From positions 24,609-88,608 of IMG/VR virus record IMGVR_UViG_3300035670_000110: a stretch of DNA of 64,000 nucleotides; one strand, 5' to 3'. The notes under the pieces were generated by a model that was not told the origin of the DNA, ran no database searches, and saw only the letters and a list, made by a program, of their open reading frames with translations. This DNA is from a virus. Numbering within the stretch: position 1 is the stretch's first letter; each line of letters starts with the position of its first letter. The position numbers and the translations under genes are program-made. Positions 37,772-46,189 of this stretch are shown one piece after another.

Positions 37772-38620
37772 TTAAGGGTTATTTGTATCGAAAATGTTCA
37801 CAAAAGTAGTAACTTTTTGTACTGCGGGGGTATTTATAAACCCTAAATCTGTTTTTAAAAAGAATGTTGTTCCATATCTAGAGCCAAAAAGAATTCTTAC
37901 AAAATCTCCTACTGAACTACTAATTGGGATAAATTGTGATGATGCACTTAATTCATAAATTTGATTATCAGTTATTGATAAAACTTTATCCCCTTCAGTG
38001 ATATTAAATCCATCGATAAAAAGATCATCATTGATAAGGACAGATGCAGAAACATATTCTAAAAGACTCTCTTCGTTAGCGACACTAACATCGAAAAGGT
38101 ATCTGGACTGATTTTTAATCGGCTGATAAACTATACCACTGGATGCCGAAATAAAATTATCTTCTACATAGTCTATAACATTAATAGAAAATGACGCTGT
38201 ATCTGATACCACTAGTTTTGCTGTTCCAGCACCTGTAAACTCTTCATGTAAATATTGTGGATCTGAGTCCAACAAAGATGAATCCATAATATATAGATTT
38301 TGTATATTAAAATTTGCTCCAGAGTAGTCTCCAAAACGAATGTTAAACGAATCATTGCTGGAAGTTAATAATTTTTCGGGAAAGGTGAAGGTTAAATGAG
38401 ACCATTTACCTTGAGAAATAAAAGATCCTGATTGTCCGTTAACGTAACAATTTACGATACTATCGTCAAATACTAGTTGACCCGTATTATTATTAATACT
38501 GGCAGAAAACAGTAATTTTGAGTTAGAAGATGACGAAAATATATTTAAAAAATTATAAAAAGAATCTGTATCATCATTTAATCTAACAAAACAACCGACT
38601 GAACCAAGATATTTGATCAT
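37772..38620 (-). CDS. Putative LamG/beta-sandwich structural protein (282 aa)
   Basis: The N-terminal 130 aa look like a concanavalin/LamG-type jelly roll: GCFVRLNDDTDSFYNFLNIF, NSKLLFSASINNNTGQLVFD, QGKWSHLTFTFPEKLLTSS and FNIQNLYIMDSSLL. Similar wording occurs in the 1085-aa protein at 52992-56249. The C-terminal part is unassigned. It is a likely fibre or capsid-decoration component, encoded just before the portal region, 18 bases after the next upstream gene. Confidence 0.65.
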   Translation of the reverse strand: MIKYLGSVGCFVRLNDDTDSFYNFLNIFSSSSNSKLLFSASINNNTGQLVFDDSIVNCYVNGQSGSFISQGKWSHLTFTFPEKLLTSSNDSFNIRFGDYSGANFNIQNLYIMDSSLLDSDPQYLHEEFTGAGTAKLVVSDTASFSINVIDYVEDNFISASSGIVYQPIKNQSRYLFDVSVANEESLLEYVSASVLINDDLFIDGFNITEGDKVLSITDNQIYELSASSQFIPISSSVGDFVRILFGSRYGTTFFLKTDLGFINTPAVQKVTTFVNIFDTNNP

Positions 38621-38637
38621 ATTGTTATTATATCCTA

Positions 38638-39387
38638 TTATATGTATCTTCCAGAAGAAAAATATTCTTCTATGTTAAATATAACATTTTTACATAATTC
38701 ATGATCAAGTTCTTCTATAATCTGATTTTTATATAAATATGCTTTATTAGAGAAACCAAATAAATTAATCAAAGACTCCAGATAATTTTTATAAACAAAC
38801 ATTACCTCACTGTTAGGATTTGCCTGAATTGGATCAAATTTATAAGAATCTGACTCTAAAAACATCAATGCGTTAGAAATATATTGTTTATAGCAAATGT
38901 CAAAGTCATACGCTAGTGGTCCGTCGATCAAAGAATTTTTCTCTGCGTACATATTAAAAGAATCTTTATGTGCTATCAAAGATCCGTCTAATGGCCATAC
39001 TTTATAGGACATATGGTAGTCGTAGTAAAAATTTTCTAATATTTCTTCTTTTATCATTGAATCTATAATTTTATTTATCTGACTTTCTTCTTTTATCATA
39101 TACATTTTATTTGATGGTTTTATAAAACATTTATGCTCTTTGCATAACTCTATAGATTGATGTAATGAAAACGGTGGAATTATAATATAATCTATTAAAA
39201 TTAATATTTCTTCATTTTTAATAGTTTCATTGATTAGTTTAATATAATTAATGTCTTTATCGAAATCGTAGGATGCTTTTTTTACATTAAACCCGATATC
39301 ATTATAATATTTTTTATAAAATAAAAATTTTTCTTCTTCATGAAAACCATCTACATAGGGTATATAAACATTATTTGTATACGACAT
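38638..39387 (-). CDS. Hypothetical protein of the modification block (249 aa)
   Basis: Rich in Tyr, Ile, Lys and Glu. It starts MSYTNNVYIPYVDGFHEEEK and has an alternating strand-helix pattern (EILILIDYIIIPPFSLHQSI) reminiscent of a Rossmann or GT-A half. No DxD or other active-site motif can be assigned. It overlaps the glycosyltransferase before it by 17 bases, so it may work in the same pathway, perhaps as a sugar-nucleotide or acceptor partner. That role is speculative. Confidence 0.68.
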   Translation of the reverse strand: MSYTNNVYIPYVDGFHEEEKFLFYKKYYNDIGFNVKKASYDFDKDINYIKLINETIKNEEILILIDYIIIPPFSLHQSIELCKEHKCFIKPSNKMYMIKEESQINKIIDSMIKEEILENFYYDYHMSYKVWPLDGSLIAHKDSFNMYAEKNSLIDGPLAYDFDICYKQYISNALMFLESDSYKFDPIQANPNSEVMFVYKNYLESLINLFGFSNKAYLYKNQIIEELDHELCKNVIFNIEEYFSSGRYI

Positions 39388-40483
39388 TAAGATTTGGAAC
39401 CTCCCACCATGGTGATGTTTTTTTATCTACAATATTAATTCCAGAGTAAGATAAAAATCCTTGAATTGATCGTGGAAGATATCCAAAAACTTTTTCTTTA
39501 TTTTCTATTAGTTTCATATTTATTAAATCATCTGATAAACAAGAATTTATTTTATTTAAATTATAATCTACTGAGTTTTTTATATAATTGTTATAAAAAT
39601 ATAATTTTTCTTCAAAGGATGTGTAACCTTCTTCATGCTTTTCTTCATATTTTCTAGAATTTACAACATCATATAAATGAAAAAATAATTGTGTTTTAAT
39701 CCATACTAAATTATATCCTCTTGCATAAGAGAGGGCCGATTGATAAAATTCTTCTCCCCAGAATTTAATATCTTTATCTAAATTAATATTATATTTTGTT
39801 AGCCATGGATCTGCTTCTGTAAAATAAAAATGTGCAGCAATTTTTTTTGCTGGTAGGTACTCATTATCTATTATTTTATTTTCAAAGATTTTTATTGATT
39901 CTTTATTCATATCTTTATCGTTGGGAAAGGGAAAAACTGTAGAATTTACTAAATCATGAGATAATTTTTTATAAAAATCAAAGAACTGCCATCTATTGGC
40001 TACGTCTCTTTTAGATTTTATAGTTTTATCTCCATCGAAATATTCACCAACTTCTTCATTAATTTTATAAGAACTTAAATATGTAGTTATTACTCTTCTT
40101 TTACCAAAAATTTTTCTAGAATTTTCATACAGATCTATAAGTTGTTCATCCCATCCCTGTACAAAATCAGTATGCGAGTCTATTGATAAAAAATATTTTT
40201 CATTATTGTAATGTTTTGTTGGAGCAATCCTCCCCTGACCAACACCAGGGTATAAAAACCATGGTTGTATATCATATTTTACTTTTTTAAAATTATTATC
40301 CAAACCATTTTTTATATGATGAAAAAATGGTTTAGAGTTTTCTTTTATATCATTACTCTTCCAAAATATTGTGGTGCCTATAGAAATATCGTCTGGATTA
40401 GACGAATAGTCATATGCCCGCTCAACAGTTGAAAGATATTCATAATCATTCATTGTTGGGACGCACATAAATATTTTATTCAT
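39371..40483 (-). CDS. GT-A glycosyltransferase, GlcNAc-transferase-like
   Basis: Predicted sugar-nucleotide transferase of 370 aa. Motifs match the phage/protist GlcNAc-transferase group: FMCVPTMNDYEYLSTVERAY at the N-terminus, GVGQGRIAPTK, YFLSIDSHTDFVQGWDEQLI with the metal-binding DSH at 102-104, and later FWGEEFYQSALSYARGYNLV. I chose the ATG at 40483 because the upstream gene ends at 40476 and the two overlap as ATGAATAA. It lies in a row with oxygenases and fibre genes, consistent with glycosylation of a virion protein or cell-surface glycan. Confidence 0.87.
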   Translation of the reverse strand: MNKIFMCVPTMNDYEYLSTVERAYDYSSNPDDISIGTTIFWKSNDIKENSKPFFHHIKNGLDNNFKKVKYDIQPWFLYPGVGQGRIAPTKHYNNEKYFLSIDSHTDFVQGWDEQLIDLYENSRKIFGKRRVITTYLSSYKINEEVGEYFDGDKTIKSKRDVANRWQFFDFYKKLSHDLVNSTVFPFPNDKDMNKESIKIFENKIIDNEYLPAKKIAAHFYFTEADPWLTKYNINLDKDIKFWGEEFYQSALSYARGYNLVWIKTQLFFHLYDVVNSRKYEEKHEEGYTSFEEKLYFYNNYIKNSVDYNLNKINSCLSDDLINMKLIENKEKVFGYLPRSIQGFLSYSGINIVDKKTSPWWEVPNLNVVYK

Positions 40484-41189
40484 AATTTTTTTTGACCCAC
40501 ATATGCTTTCTATATCCTCCATAAAAATGATCAAAAACTCTTTTATGGATTTTCATTCTTTCTTTTTCTATATCTTCATATTTCCTGATCTCTGATTTCC
40601 AATTTTCTCTTTTAAAGAAAAACATTTGATATAAAGGGGTTCCTTTAGGAATAATCCCCTCAAATCCATTTTTTAATAGGAATGGAACACTGCCTCCAAT
40701 CCACCATCTATCAGTATCTATTATTCCATCGATTGTCCTAAATGGAAGATCATATTGATTTAATGGGTGGGTATAGTATGTAGACCATCCTCTTGGAGTT
40801 CTTGGTTCCCAGTGAGTGTACCAATTTAAATGATCATCTGGATTATAGTAATAATTTTTATCCTTTGGGATAATTCTATTAGGACCCCCTCTAGATAGAA
40901 TAATATTTTCTACTTGACTGGAAGCATTAATAGAAATTTTTCCATTGGTATCAAGCCTGACACTTATATCACACCAGGCCTCTTGTATATATCCTGTTGT
41001 AAATGTATCTAAAAGAGGCATACAATTTTTTTCAGTTGAATCTGCTCTCTCACAACTAATTGTTGGAGTATGTCCTCCAGCAAAGGGAGGTAAATTTTTA
41101 TACCATTCAGGAATATAGTTTTTTGCAGGCTTGGGTGGATCTATATAATCTGATGCGTATTGACTCTGGGGAATCCATTCAACTATCAT
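40476..41189 (-). CDS. Triplicated unknown family, copy C (237 aa)
   Basis: The third of three tandem paralogues. Shared features are an N-terminal PxxWYKNLPP (here IPEWYKNLPPFAGGHTP), CxPxLDxxxxGYI, a WExxTPxGxSxxYTHP block, GxIDTDRWW and GFEGIIPKGTPLYQMFFFKR. The conserved strand series and the closing IIPxGTPxxQ look like a jelly-roll fold. I associate this pattern with the uncharacterised family DUF6065, from memory and unchecked. Function is unknown. It overlaps copy B by four bases. Confidence 0.8.
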   Translation of the reverse strand: MIVEWIPQSQYASDYIDPPKPAKNYIPEWYKNLPPFAGGHTPTISCERADSTEKNCMPLLDTFTTGYIQEAWCDISVRLDTNGKISINASSQVENIILSRGGPNRIIPKDKNYYYNPDDHLNWYTHWEPRTPRGWSTYYTHPLNQYDLPFRTIDGIIDTDRWWIGGSVPFLLKNGFEGIIPKGTPLYQMFFFKRENWKSEIRKYEDIEKERMKIHKRVFDHFYGGYRKHMWVKKNYE

Positions 41190-41926
41190 GAGTAATCCTT
41201 TCTACTCCAACATTCTTTTTTATATCCAGAACTTGCGTGTCTTCTTACTTTAGCCTGCAAAACATTATATTCTTTTTCTTCCATAAATCTTTTATCACTA
41301 ACCCAATCTTCTCTCTTAAAAGGAATAATACTCATCATTGGAGTTCCCATTGGGATTATGCCTTCAAACCCCTTTTTAATAAAAAATGGATGGTTCCCTG
41401 TGACCCACCATTTATCCGTGTCCATCACTCCAGATAAGGTATAGAATGGTAATTCTGGCCTATTTATAGGATGTGTATATAAACAACTATACCCCTCTGG
41501 AGTATTTGCCTCCCATGCAGTTTGCCATACAAATTCAATTTGGTAATAATCTTCTGGTACGGGCATTGATAGATGATTAGAAGGACCTCTGCTACCGACT
41601 ATTGAAAAATAGTCATGACTTTTTACGCTAACACTACTTCCATCGAAATTTTTTTCCACAAATACATCGCACGGTAGTGTCATTATATATCCAATCGTCC
41701 AACTATCTAAAAATGGCATACAGTGCTTTAAAGTAGAGTTATGGTTTCCAGACCCCTCAACGAAATGTGGAGATTTCGTAAAGTGAGTTGGAATGTTTTT
41801 GTACCACTCTGGAAGCAATAATTTTGCAGGAACTGGTGCATCAGAAATATCAAAAATCGTTTCATTTCTTGCAACAAAAGATATATCGTTATATTCTTTT
41901 TTTACCTTTTTATTTCTCTTAAACAT
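41186..41926 (-). CDS. Triplicated unknown family, copy B (246 aa)
   Basis: A close relative of copies A and C. Aligned landmarks are LLPEWYKNIPTHF, HCMPFLDSWTIGYIMTLPCD, ANTPEGYSCLYTHPINRPEL, VMDTDKWWVTGNHPFFIKKG and GIIPMGTPMMSIIPFKRE. The His, Asp-Thr-Asp and Trp positions are the best conserved and may form an active or ligand site. It is one base from copy A and four bases overlapping copy C, a pattern fitting local duplication. Confidence 0.8.
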   Translation of the reverse strand: MFKRNKKVKKEYNDISFVARNETIFDISDAPVPAKLLLPEWYKNIPTHFTKSPHFVEGSGNHNSTLKHCMPFLDSWTIGYIMTLPCDVFVEKNFDGSSVSVKSHDYFSIVGSRGPSNHLSMPVPEDYYQIEFVWQTAWEANTPEGYSCLYTHPINRPELPFYTLSGVMDTDKWWVTGNHPFFIKKGFEGIIPMGTPMMSIIPFKREDWVSDKRFMEEKEYNVLQAKVRRHASSGYKKECWSRKDYS

Positions 41927-42621
41927 TATTTAAATTCCTTCCTGTTCCACCAGTTTAATTTATATCTATTAATGAATGTTCTATGATGAAAGTTTTTTAA
42001 TTTTTTATATTCTTTTTCTTTAAATTCTTTTTGATCTGATTTAAAAGAATCTCGTTTAAACGGTATTACTTGAACCATTGGTGTGTTATAAGGTATAACT
42101 CCAGTAAAATTATTATTTAAAAAAAATGGGAAGTTTATTGTTAATGGGAACTCATCTGTGTCAACGATACCCTCTATTATTTTAAATGGTAAATGATGTC
42201 CTATCGGAGTTATAAAAAGACAACTATAACCTTTTGGCGTTTCTATTTTCCATGGATTTGTCCATTTAAACGCTTCTTTTTTATAAAAAGATTGAATTGG
42301 ATAGTATGGTAACTGATCTATTGTATGACCTTCTACTGCAGGTATTCTAGGATCGGTGAGGCTCCATGTAACACTGTTTTCAGAAAAATGAACGTCCGTC
42401 CATGTTTTTATAATATATCCAGTAGACAGTGCGTCTAAAACGGGGATACATTTTTTTATTGTGGCGTTTGCATTTCCAGAAGAATAAGTTTTTTCACCAT
42501 CAACATAGGGGCTAGTTTTTTTATACCATTCTGGTAAATTCTTAATTGCTGGGCTAGGAAATTCTGCTACACCGTTTAAGTCACTCTCTGTTAATATAAA
42601 ATTTATTTTTTTATCTAACAT
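41926..42621 (-). CDS. Triplicated unknown family, copy A (231 aa)
   Basis: The first and most divergent of the three copies. It keeps NLPEWYKKTSPYVDG, KKCIPVLDALSTGYIIKTWT, IETPKGYSCLFITPIGHHLP, IVDTDEFPLTINFPFFLNNN and GVIPYNTPMVQVIPFKRDSF. The THP histidine and the WW after DTD are replaced, so it may bind something different. It overlaps the upstream glycosyltransferase-like gene by seven bases. Confidence 0.78.
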   Translation of the reverse strand: MLDKKINFILTESDLNGVAEFPSPAIKNLPEWYKKTSPYVDGEKTYSSGNANATIKKCIPVLDALSTGYIIKTWTDVHFSENSVTWSLTDPRIPAVEGHTIDQLPYYPIQSFYKKEAFKWTNPWKIETPKGYSCLFITPIGHHLPFKIIEGIVDTDEFPLTINFPFFLNNNFTGVIPYNTPMVQVIPFKRDSFKSDQKEFKEKEYKKLKNFHHRTFINRYKLNWWNRKEFK

Positions 42622-43844
42622 TTTTTATTCCAATGTAAAGAATTTTCATAGGTTGAAAAATTGTATAACGATATAAAACTATTTACAGCATCTACAAAAG
42701 AGTTGCTGGAAAATATTGACCTAGGTTTAAATTTTAGTTTTTCCCAGTCTATAGATAATAAAATATTAAATTTTTCATCATCATAAACATTTTTTTCTAG
42801 CATTCTTTTTATTTCATTTATTCCTTCTGACTGTAAATAATCTTCTAGATTATATAAATCTGATGGACTTTTTTGATTTTCCCCGGAATATCTAATATCT
42901 TCGTATAATTGATAGACTGGTATGAATCTAAGCGTTATTACATTAAAATCATTAATTATAAAATTAATAAATGAATAAAAATTAAACTGACCTTCATCAA
43001 CTAGTGATTTTGGAAATGAATTATTTTTAATATAATTTTTTGCACTAGTGAAAATAAATTTATAAGATAGTCCAGTACTCAATGCAATATATTCATCTTT
43101 AATAAACTTTCTACTATTAAATCTGGGGAAATGAAATGTTTTTAAAAATTCATCATCTATTTTTACATTTTCTTTTTCTATTAAATACTGACTAATATCA
43201 GAACCGACTTCTTCTTGAGATTGATCAAAGTTTTTATTATTATCATTCACAAACTCTGTATATCCTGATACTGGTATCCTTGACCCATCATATTCTTCTC
43301 TTTGCATAGACATTTTTGTTTTATGGTTTGTAAAATATACAAAACCTTTAACAACATCATCATGCGGTAAATAATTCCTTGGCTCTGCTGTAATCACATT
43401 TTTTGGCCCCATGTTGTTTTCTATTTCTGTAAACTGTTTAATTAATATACTGTCCCAGTGTGGGTCGAACTCGCTTCTTGATGAAACGGACATATAATAA
43501 TCTTCTTTATTATATTTTGAATCGGCAATTTTTTTTAATTGTCCGAAAGTAAGTTTATTACTTAATTCTACTGTTTCTATATCCATGTTATTTTTATTAT
43601 TTTCATAGATATGCATAAGTTCAGTTGCTATATAATCGTAATTTAAATCATTATCAGAAAGTGCGATTGATATGAATATATTGTCTGGCCTTTTTGCATT
43701 TTTAAGAATAGAGTTAACTGTTCTTACAATATACGGATCTTTATAAGAAACTATAGATATAAAGATTGATTTTCTTGAATTTTTATAACCATTTGTATTA
43801 AAAATAGTTCCTTCATATGGCTCATATTTCATTGGTATATTCAT
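42615..43844 (-). CDS. Glycosyltransferase-like protein with altered DSH motif (409 aa)
   Basis: The N-terminal half follows the GlcNAc-transferase-like group: SIFISIVSYKDPYIVRTVNS, then KLTFGQLKKIADSKYNKEDY and YYMSVSSRSEFDPHWD. At the position of the metal-binding DSH found in its two relatives in this window it has SSR (121-123). The aspartate is therefore missing and the protein may be an inactive or binding-only paralogue, or use another metal ligand. The C-terminal 150 aa are unassigned. It lies between an oxygenase and the triplicated family. Confidence 0.72.
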   Translation of the reverse strand: MNIPMKYEPYEGTIFNTNGYKNSRKSIFISIVSYKDPYIVRTVNSILKNAKRPDNIFISIALSDNDLNYDYIATELMHIYENNKNNMDIETVELSNKLTFGQLKKIADSKYNKEDYYMSVSSRSEFDPHWDSILIKQFTEIENNMGPKNVITAEPRNYLPHDDVVKGFVYFTNHKTKMSMQREEYDGSRIPVSGYTEFVNDNNKNFDQSQEEVGSDISQYLIEKENVKIDDEFLKTFHFPRFNSRKFIKDEYIALSTGLSYKFIFTSAKNYIKNNSFPKSLVDEGQFNFYSFINFIINDFNVITLRFIPVYQLYEDIRYSGENQKSPSDLYNLEDYLQSEGINEIKRMLEKNVYDDEKFNILLSIDWEKLKFKPRSIFSSNSFVDAVNSFISLYNFSTYENSLHWNKKC

Positions 43845-43846
43845 AA

Positions 43847-44383
43847 TTATTTTATCTCACAATCTAAAAAGAACATGTGGTTTGGCTCAGCAAAGTGCAT
43901 GAATAACATTAAGACTTCATTGCCTTCGGTAAATTCTGGTCTTGAATGAAATTGATCTTCTCCGTAAAAACATAACGCCTGATTATTTTTAAGAATATAT
44001 TCTTTACCCTCTACAATAATCGGCCAAGGTTCTTTTGAAGACAAACAAATGTCAAAGGTATAGGTGCAGGCGTTTTGATCTTTATGATTTTCTAACCTAG
44101 AATTATATTGATTGTAATATGCTAAAAGAGAATATGTATGTAGAAGAGTGTCACTATCAAACTCTTTCCTAGCCCGATCCATATTCAGTAAGCCGATTCT
44201 ATCGCAACAATCATTTTCATTAACATATCTATTATGAAGTGGCTCAAAGTTCCAAAGATTTTTAGGAATAGAGTTTGCTATAGACATTATTTTAGAATAT
44301 TCTTTATCATTAAAGAACTTATCTATTATCCATGGATCTTTTATCTTTGCCAACGATTCACCGCCCAGGGAGGGCCAAACCAA
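43847..44383 (-). CDS. 2OG-Fe(II) oxygenase-like protein (178 aa)
   Basis: A double-stranded beta-helix hydroxylase candidate. The motif HKD (H100, D102) in NSRLENHKDQNACTYTFDIC and the distal H146 in YGEDQFHSRPEF form the HxD...H iron facial triad. R148 is a possible 2-oxoglutarate anchor. The frame opens at 44383 and overlaps the preceding gene by 43 bases. A TTG at 44353 with GGCGGTGA upstream is an alternative start that trims the overlap. It probably hydroxylates a protein or small molecule, with the substrate unknown. Confidence 0.78.
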   Translation of the reverse strand: MVWPSLGGESLAKIKDPWIIDKFFNDKEYSKIMSIANSIPKNLWNFEPLHNRYVNENDCCDRIGLLNMDRARKEFDSDTLLHTYSLLAYYNQYNSRLENHKDQNACTYTFDICLSSKEPWPIIVEGKEYILKNNQALCFYGEDQFHSRPEFTEGNEVLMLFMHFAEPNHMFFLDCEIK

Positions 44384-45012
44384 GTAACTATAGCATATTT
44401 ATATCCATCAAAAACTGGCCTAGCGGCATGTCTATAGGCATAATTAGATGGAAAAAGTGCTAATGCTGGAGAATCTGGGTTAACAGTATGGTTAAAATTA
44501 CTAAAATATGTTCCCCCACCCTCATATTCGCCAGGGTTTATATATATAAGTCCAGAAAGAACTCTATGCTCCACCCCAGGTCCATAATCTGTATGAACCT
44601 TGTACTGTCTTCCCGGTGAATATTTTAACACCTGCAACCCCTCATCAAATGCTATTTCTAGGTCATATTTAATACAATAATGTCTGACAAAAAGTGACAA
44701 TTGATCTTTAATAAACTGAACGGCACTATTTATTTGACATAAACATGGATTGTTGTGTATATCGTTATGCTCAAATATCGACATGGTAAGATTAGATCTT
44801 ACACTTCCACCATCATTACCGTCCCCGATTAACGCATTAGAATATTTAATGGGGCAACTGGGGTTATTATTTGCTTCTTCAAATGCTTCAATTAGTTTTT
44901 TAGAAATTTCTTCTGTAAAAATATTTTCATATAAATCTATAGCCCCTGATGATTCTGTCACCTTTATATTTTCAGGTAAAATAATTGTATTTTGAGTTTC
45001 TACTAAGCTCAT
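44341..45012 (-). CDS. 2OG-Fe(II) oxygenase, prolyl-4-hydroxylase type (223 aa)
   Basis: The clearest hydroxylase of the block. YSPGRQYKVHTDYGPGVEHR holds H140 and D142. INPGEYEGGGTYFSNFN is the strand region after it. ALALFPSNYAYRHAARPV gives H195, and the K205 in FDGYKYAIVTWFG is the usual 2OG-binding position. The full HxD...H...K set is typical of the P4H group, which oxidises proline or lysine side chains in proteins using 2-oxoglutarate, O2 and iron. It lies next to collagen-like fibre genes, so a fibre target is plausible but not shown. Confidence 0.9.
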   Translation of the reverse strand: MSLVETQNTIILPENIKVTESSGAIDLYENIFTEEISKKLIEAFEEANNNPSCPIKYSNALIGDGNDGGSVRSNLTMSIFEHNDIHNNPCLCQINSAVQFIKDQLSLFVRHYCIKYDLEIAFDEGLQVLKYSPGRQYKVHTDYGPGVEHRVLSGLIYINPGEYEGGGTYFSNFNHTVNPDSPALALFPSNYAYRHAARPVFDGYKYAIVTWFGPPWAVNRWQR

Positions 45013-45020
45013 TTTTTATC

Positions 45021-45695
45021 CTATCTTAAATAGGAGAACAGTAAATTTGAATTCTCCTCCAGACCATTTTCTTCGGCAAGAAAATCTTTTCCCCCGTTGA
45101 AAAATGTTGTAAGTGCTACTTTTCTACCCCTTATTATAGTATTATGTTTTTTAGAAAACAAATAATTCGCAGGATAGAATAATATAGTTCCTCTAGTCCA
45201 ATCAACATACTTTAAATTATTTAAATATTCCCACTCTATAACCCCGCCAGAATAATCATCATCTATTAAAATTTCTACAGCAACCTGTCTGCTAAAGGGG
45301 GTGTTATTTATATTACCTTCTTCATCCTGGAATGATTTATTAGGATTATAAATAAAAGATTTCTCACCAGACAGTTCTATGTCAATAAATATATTTTCTT
45401 GCCACTGAATACTGTGGATAGTTTCTTCATAAATATCGCAATATTTAGCAAAGTAATACATTATACCTTTTTGTATATTTTCCGCTGTTTCTTTTTTATT
45501 AATTTTGTCTAATCCATAAAAAAAGGTATTTTTGACTTTATCTATTAAATAATATTCTGGGTATTTATTAATATGATTATGAACAGAAACGATATCCTCA
45601 ATGTCATTTATTGATATATCATAAACATTATTATATGCAACAACTCCTGGATATAAAATAGTTTCTTTACTATCCCGTGAAAAAGAATTTATCAT
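45021..45695 (-). CDS. 2OG oxygenase paralogue with degenerate iron site (224 aa)
   Basis: It aligns by eye with the neighbouring P4H-type enzyme. FIYNPNKSFQDEEGNINNTP corresponds to the HxD strand, VAVEILIDDDYSGGVIEWEY to the GxYxGG strand, and RGTILFYPANYLFSKKHNTI plus GRKVALTTFF to the C-terminal core with H184 and R191. The first histidine of HxD is not evident (SFQDE replaces it). It may be inactive, a regulatory partner, or ligate iron differently. It overlaps the upstream gene by 26 bases. Confidence 0.72.
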   Translation of the reverse strand: MINSFSRDSKETILYPGVVAYNNVYDISINDIEDIVSVHNHINKYPEYYLIDKVKNTFFYGLDKINKKETAENIQKGIMYYFAKYCDIYEETIHSIQWQENIFIDIELSGEKSFIYNPNKSFQDEEGNINNTPFSRQVAVEILIDDDYSGGVIEWEYLNNLKYVDWTRGTILFYPANYLFSKKHNTIIRGRKVALTTFFNGGKDFLAEENGLEENSNLLFSYLR

Positions 45696-46185
45696 CAGCA
45701 GAGTTATCTTCCTTGTATTGTTTATAAATAATTATTCTATCTGTAAACAATATTTTATCTTCTTTATTATTTACAGCAGAAACTATTGTAAATTCATATT
45801 CTCCAAATTTATCTATTGATAAATCTATTTCATAAAAAACTTTATTTATTTTATTCATTTTTTTAGATAAAATAAAATTTTTATTTTTTAAATTATTTTC
45901 ATCTAACTGATAAAGATTTATTGTTAACTCATCATAACCGCTATTGATAGCAAACTCATCAATAAATCTTATTTTAAAATCTTCTGACTCATGAAACACT
46001 AAGAAATCATTATCCAGCATTCTGTATTCTGGTATATTAATTTCCTGAACTGAATCTATATTTTTTATTAGCCCAGAAACTATATCTGACTCCCCATGAA
46101 TAATTTGATGAAAATTATTATGAACGGCAAAATTAATATGTTCATCTAGATCCTCATTTTCTGGAATATAAAGATATCTTAACAT
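45670..46185 (-). CDS. Hypothetical 171-aa protein
   Basis: No family recognised. It starts MLRYLYIPENEDLDEHINFA and is beta-rich and acidic, with a long central strand series (FKIRFIDEFAINSGYDELTI) and a C-terminal immunoglobulin-like run (GEYEFTIVSAVNNKEDKILF). It is packed between a fibre-type gene and the degenerate oxygenase. A role as a fibre accessory or oxygenase partner is a guess from position. Confidence 0.65.
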   Translation of the reverse strand: MLRYLYIPENEDLDEHINFAVHNNFHQIIHGESDIVSGLIKNIDSVQEINIPEYRMLDNDFLVFHESEDFKIRFIDEFAINSGYDELTINLYQLDENNLKNKNFILSKKMNKINKVFYEIDLSIDKFGEYEFTIVSAVNNKEDKILFTDRIIIYKQYKEDNSADDKFFFTG

Positions 46186-46189
46186 TTTA

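Noticed and set aside
38638-46185. DNA hypermodification (oxygenase plus glycosyltransferase acting on bases) as the main reading of the block
   Set aside because: No DNA methyltransferase or nucleotide hydroxymethylase was seen. The oxygenases look P4H-type rather than TET/JBP-type, and the genes sit among fibre genes. It remains possible but is less supported.
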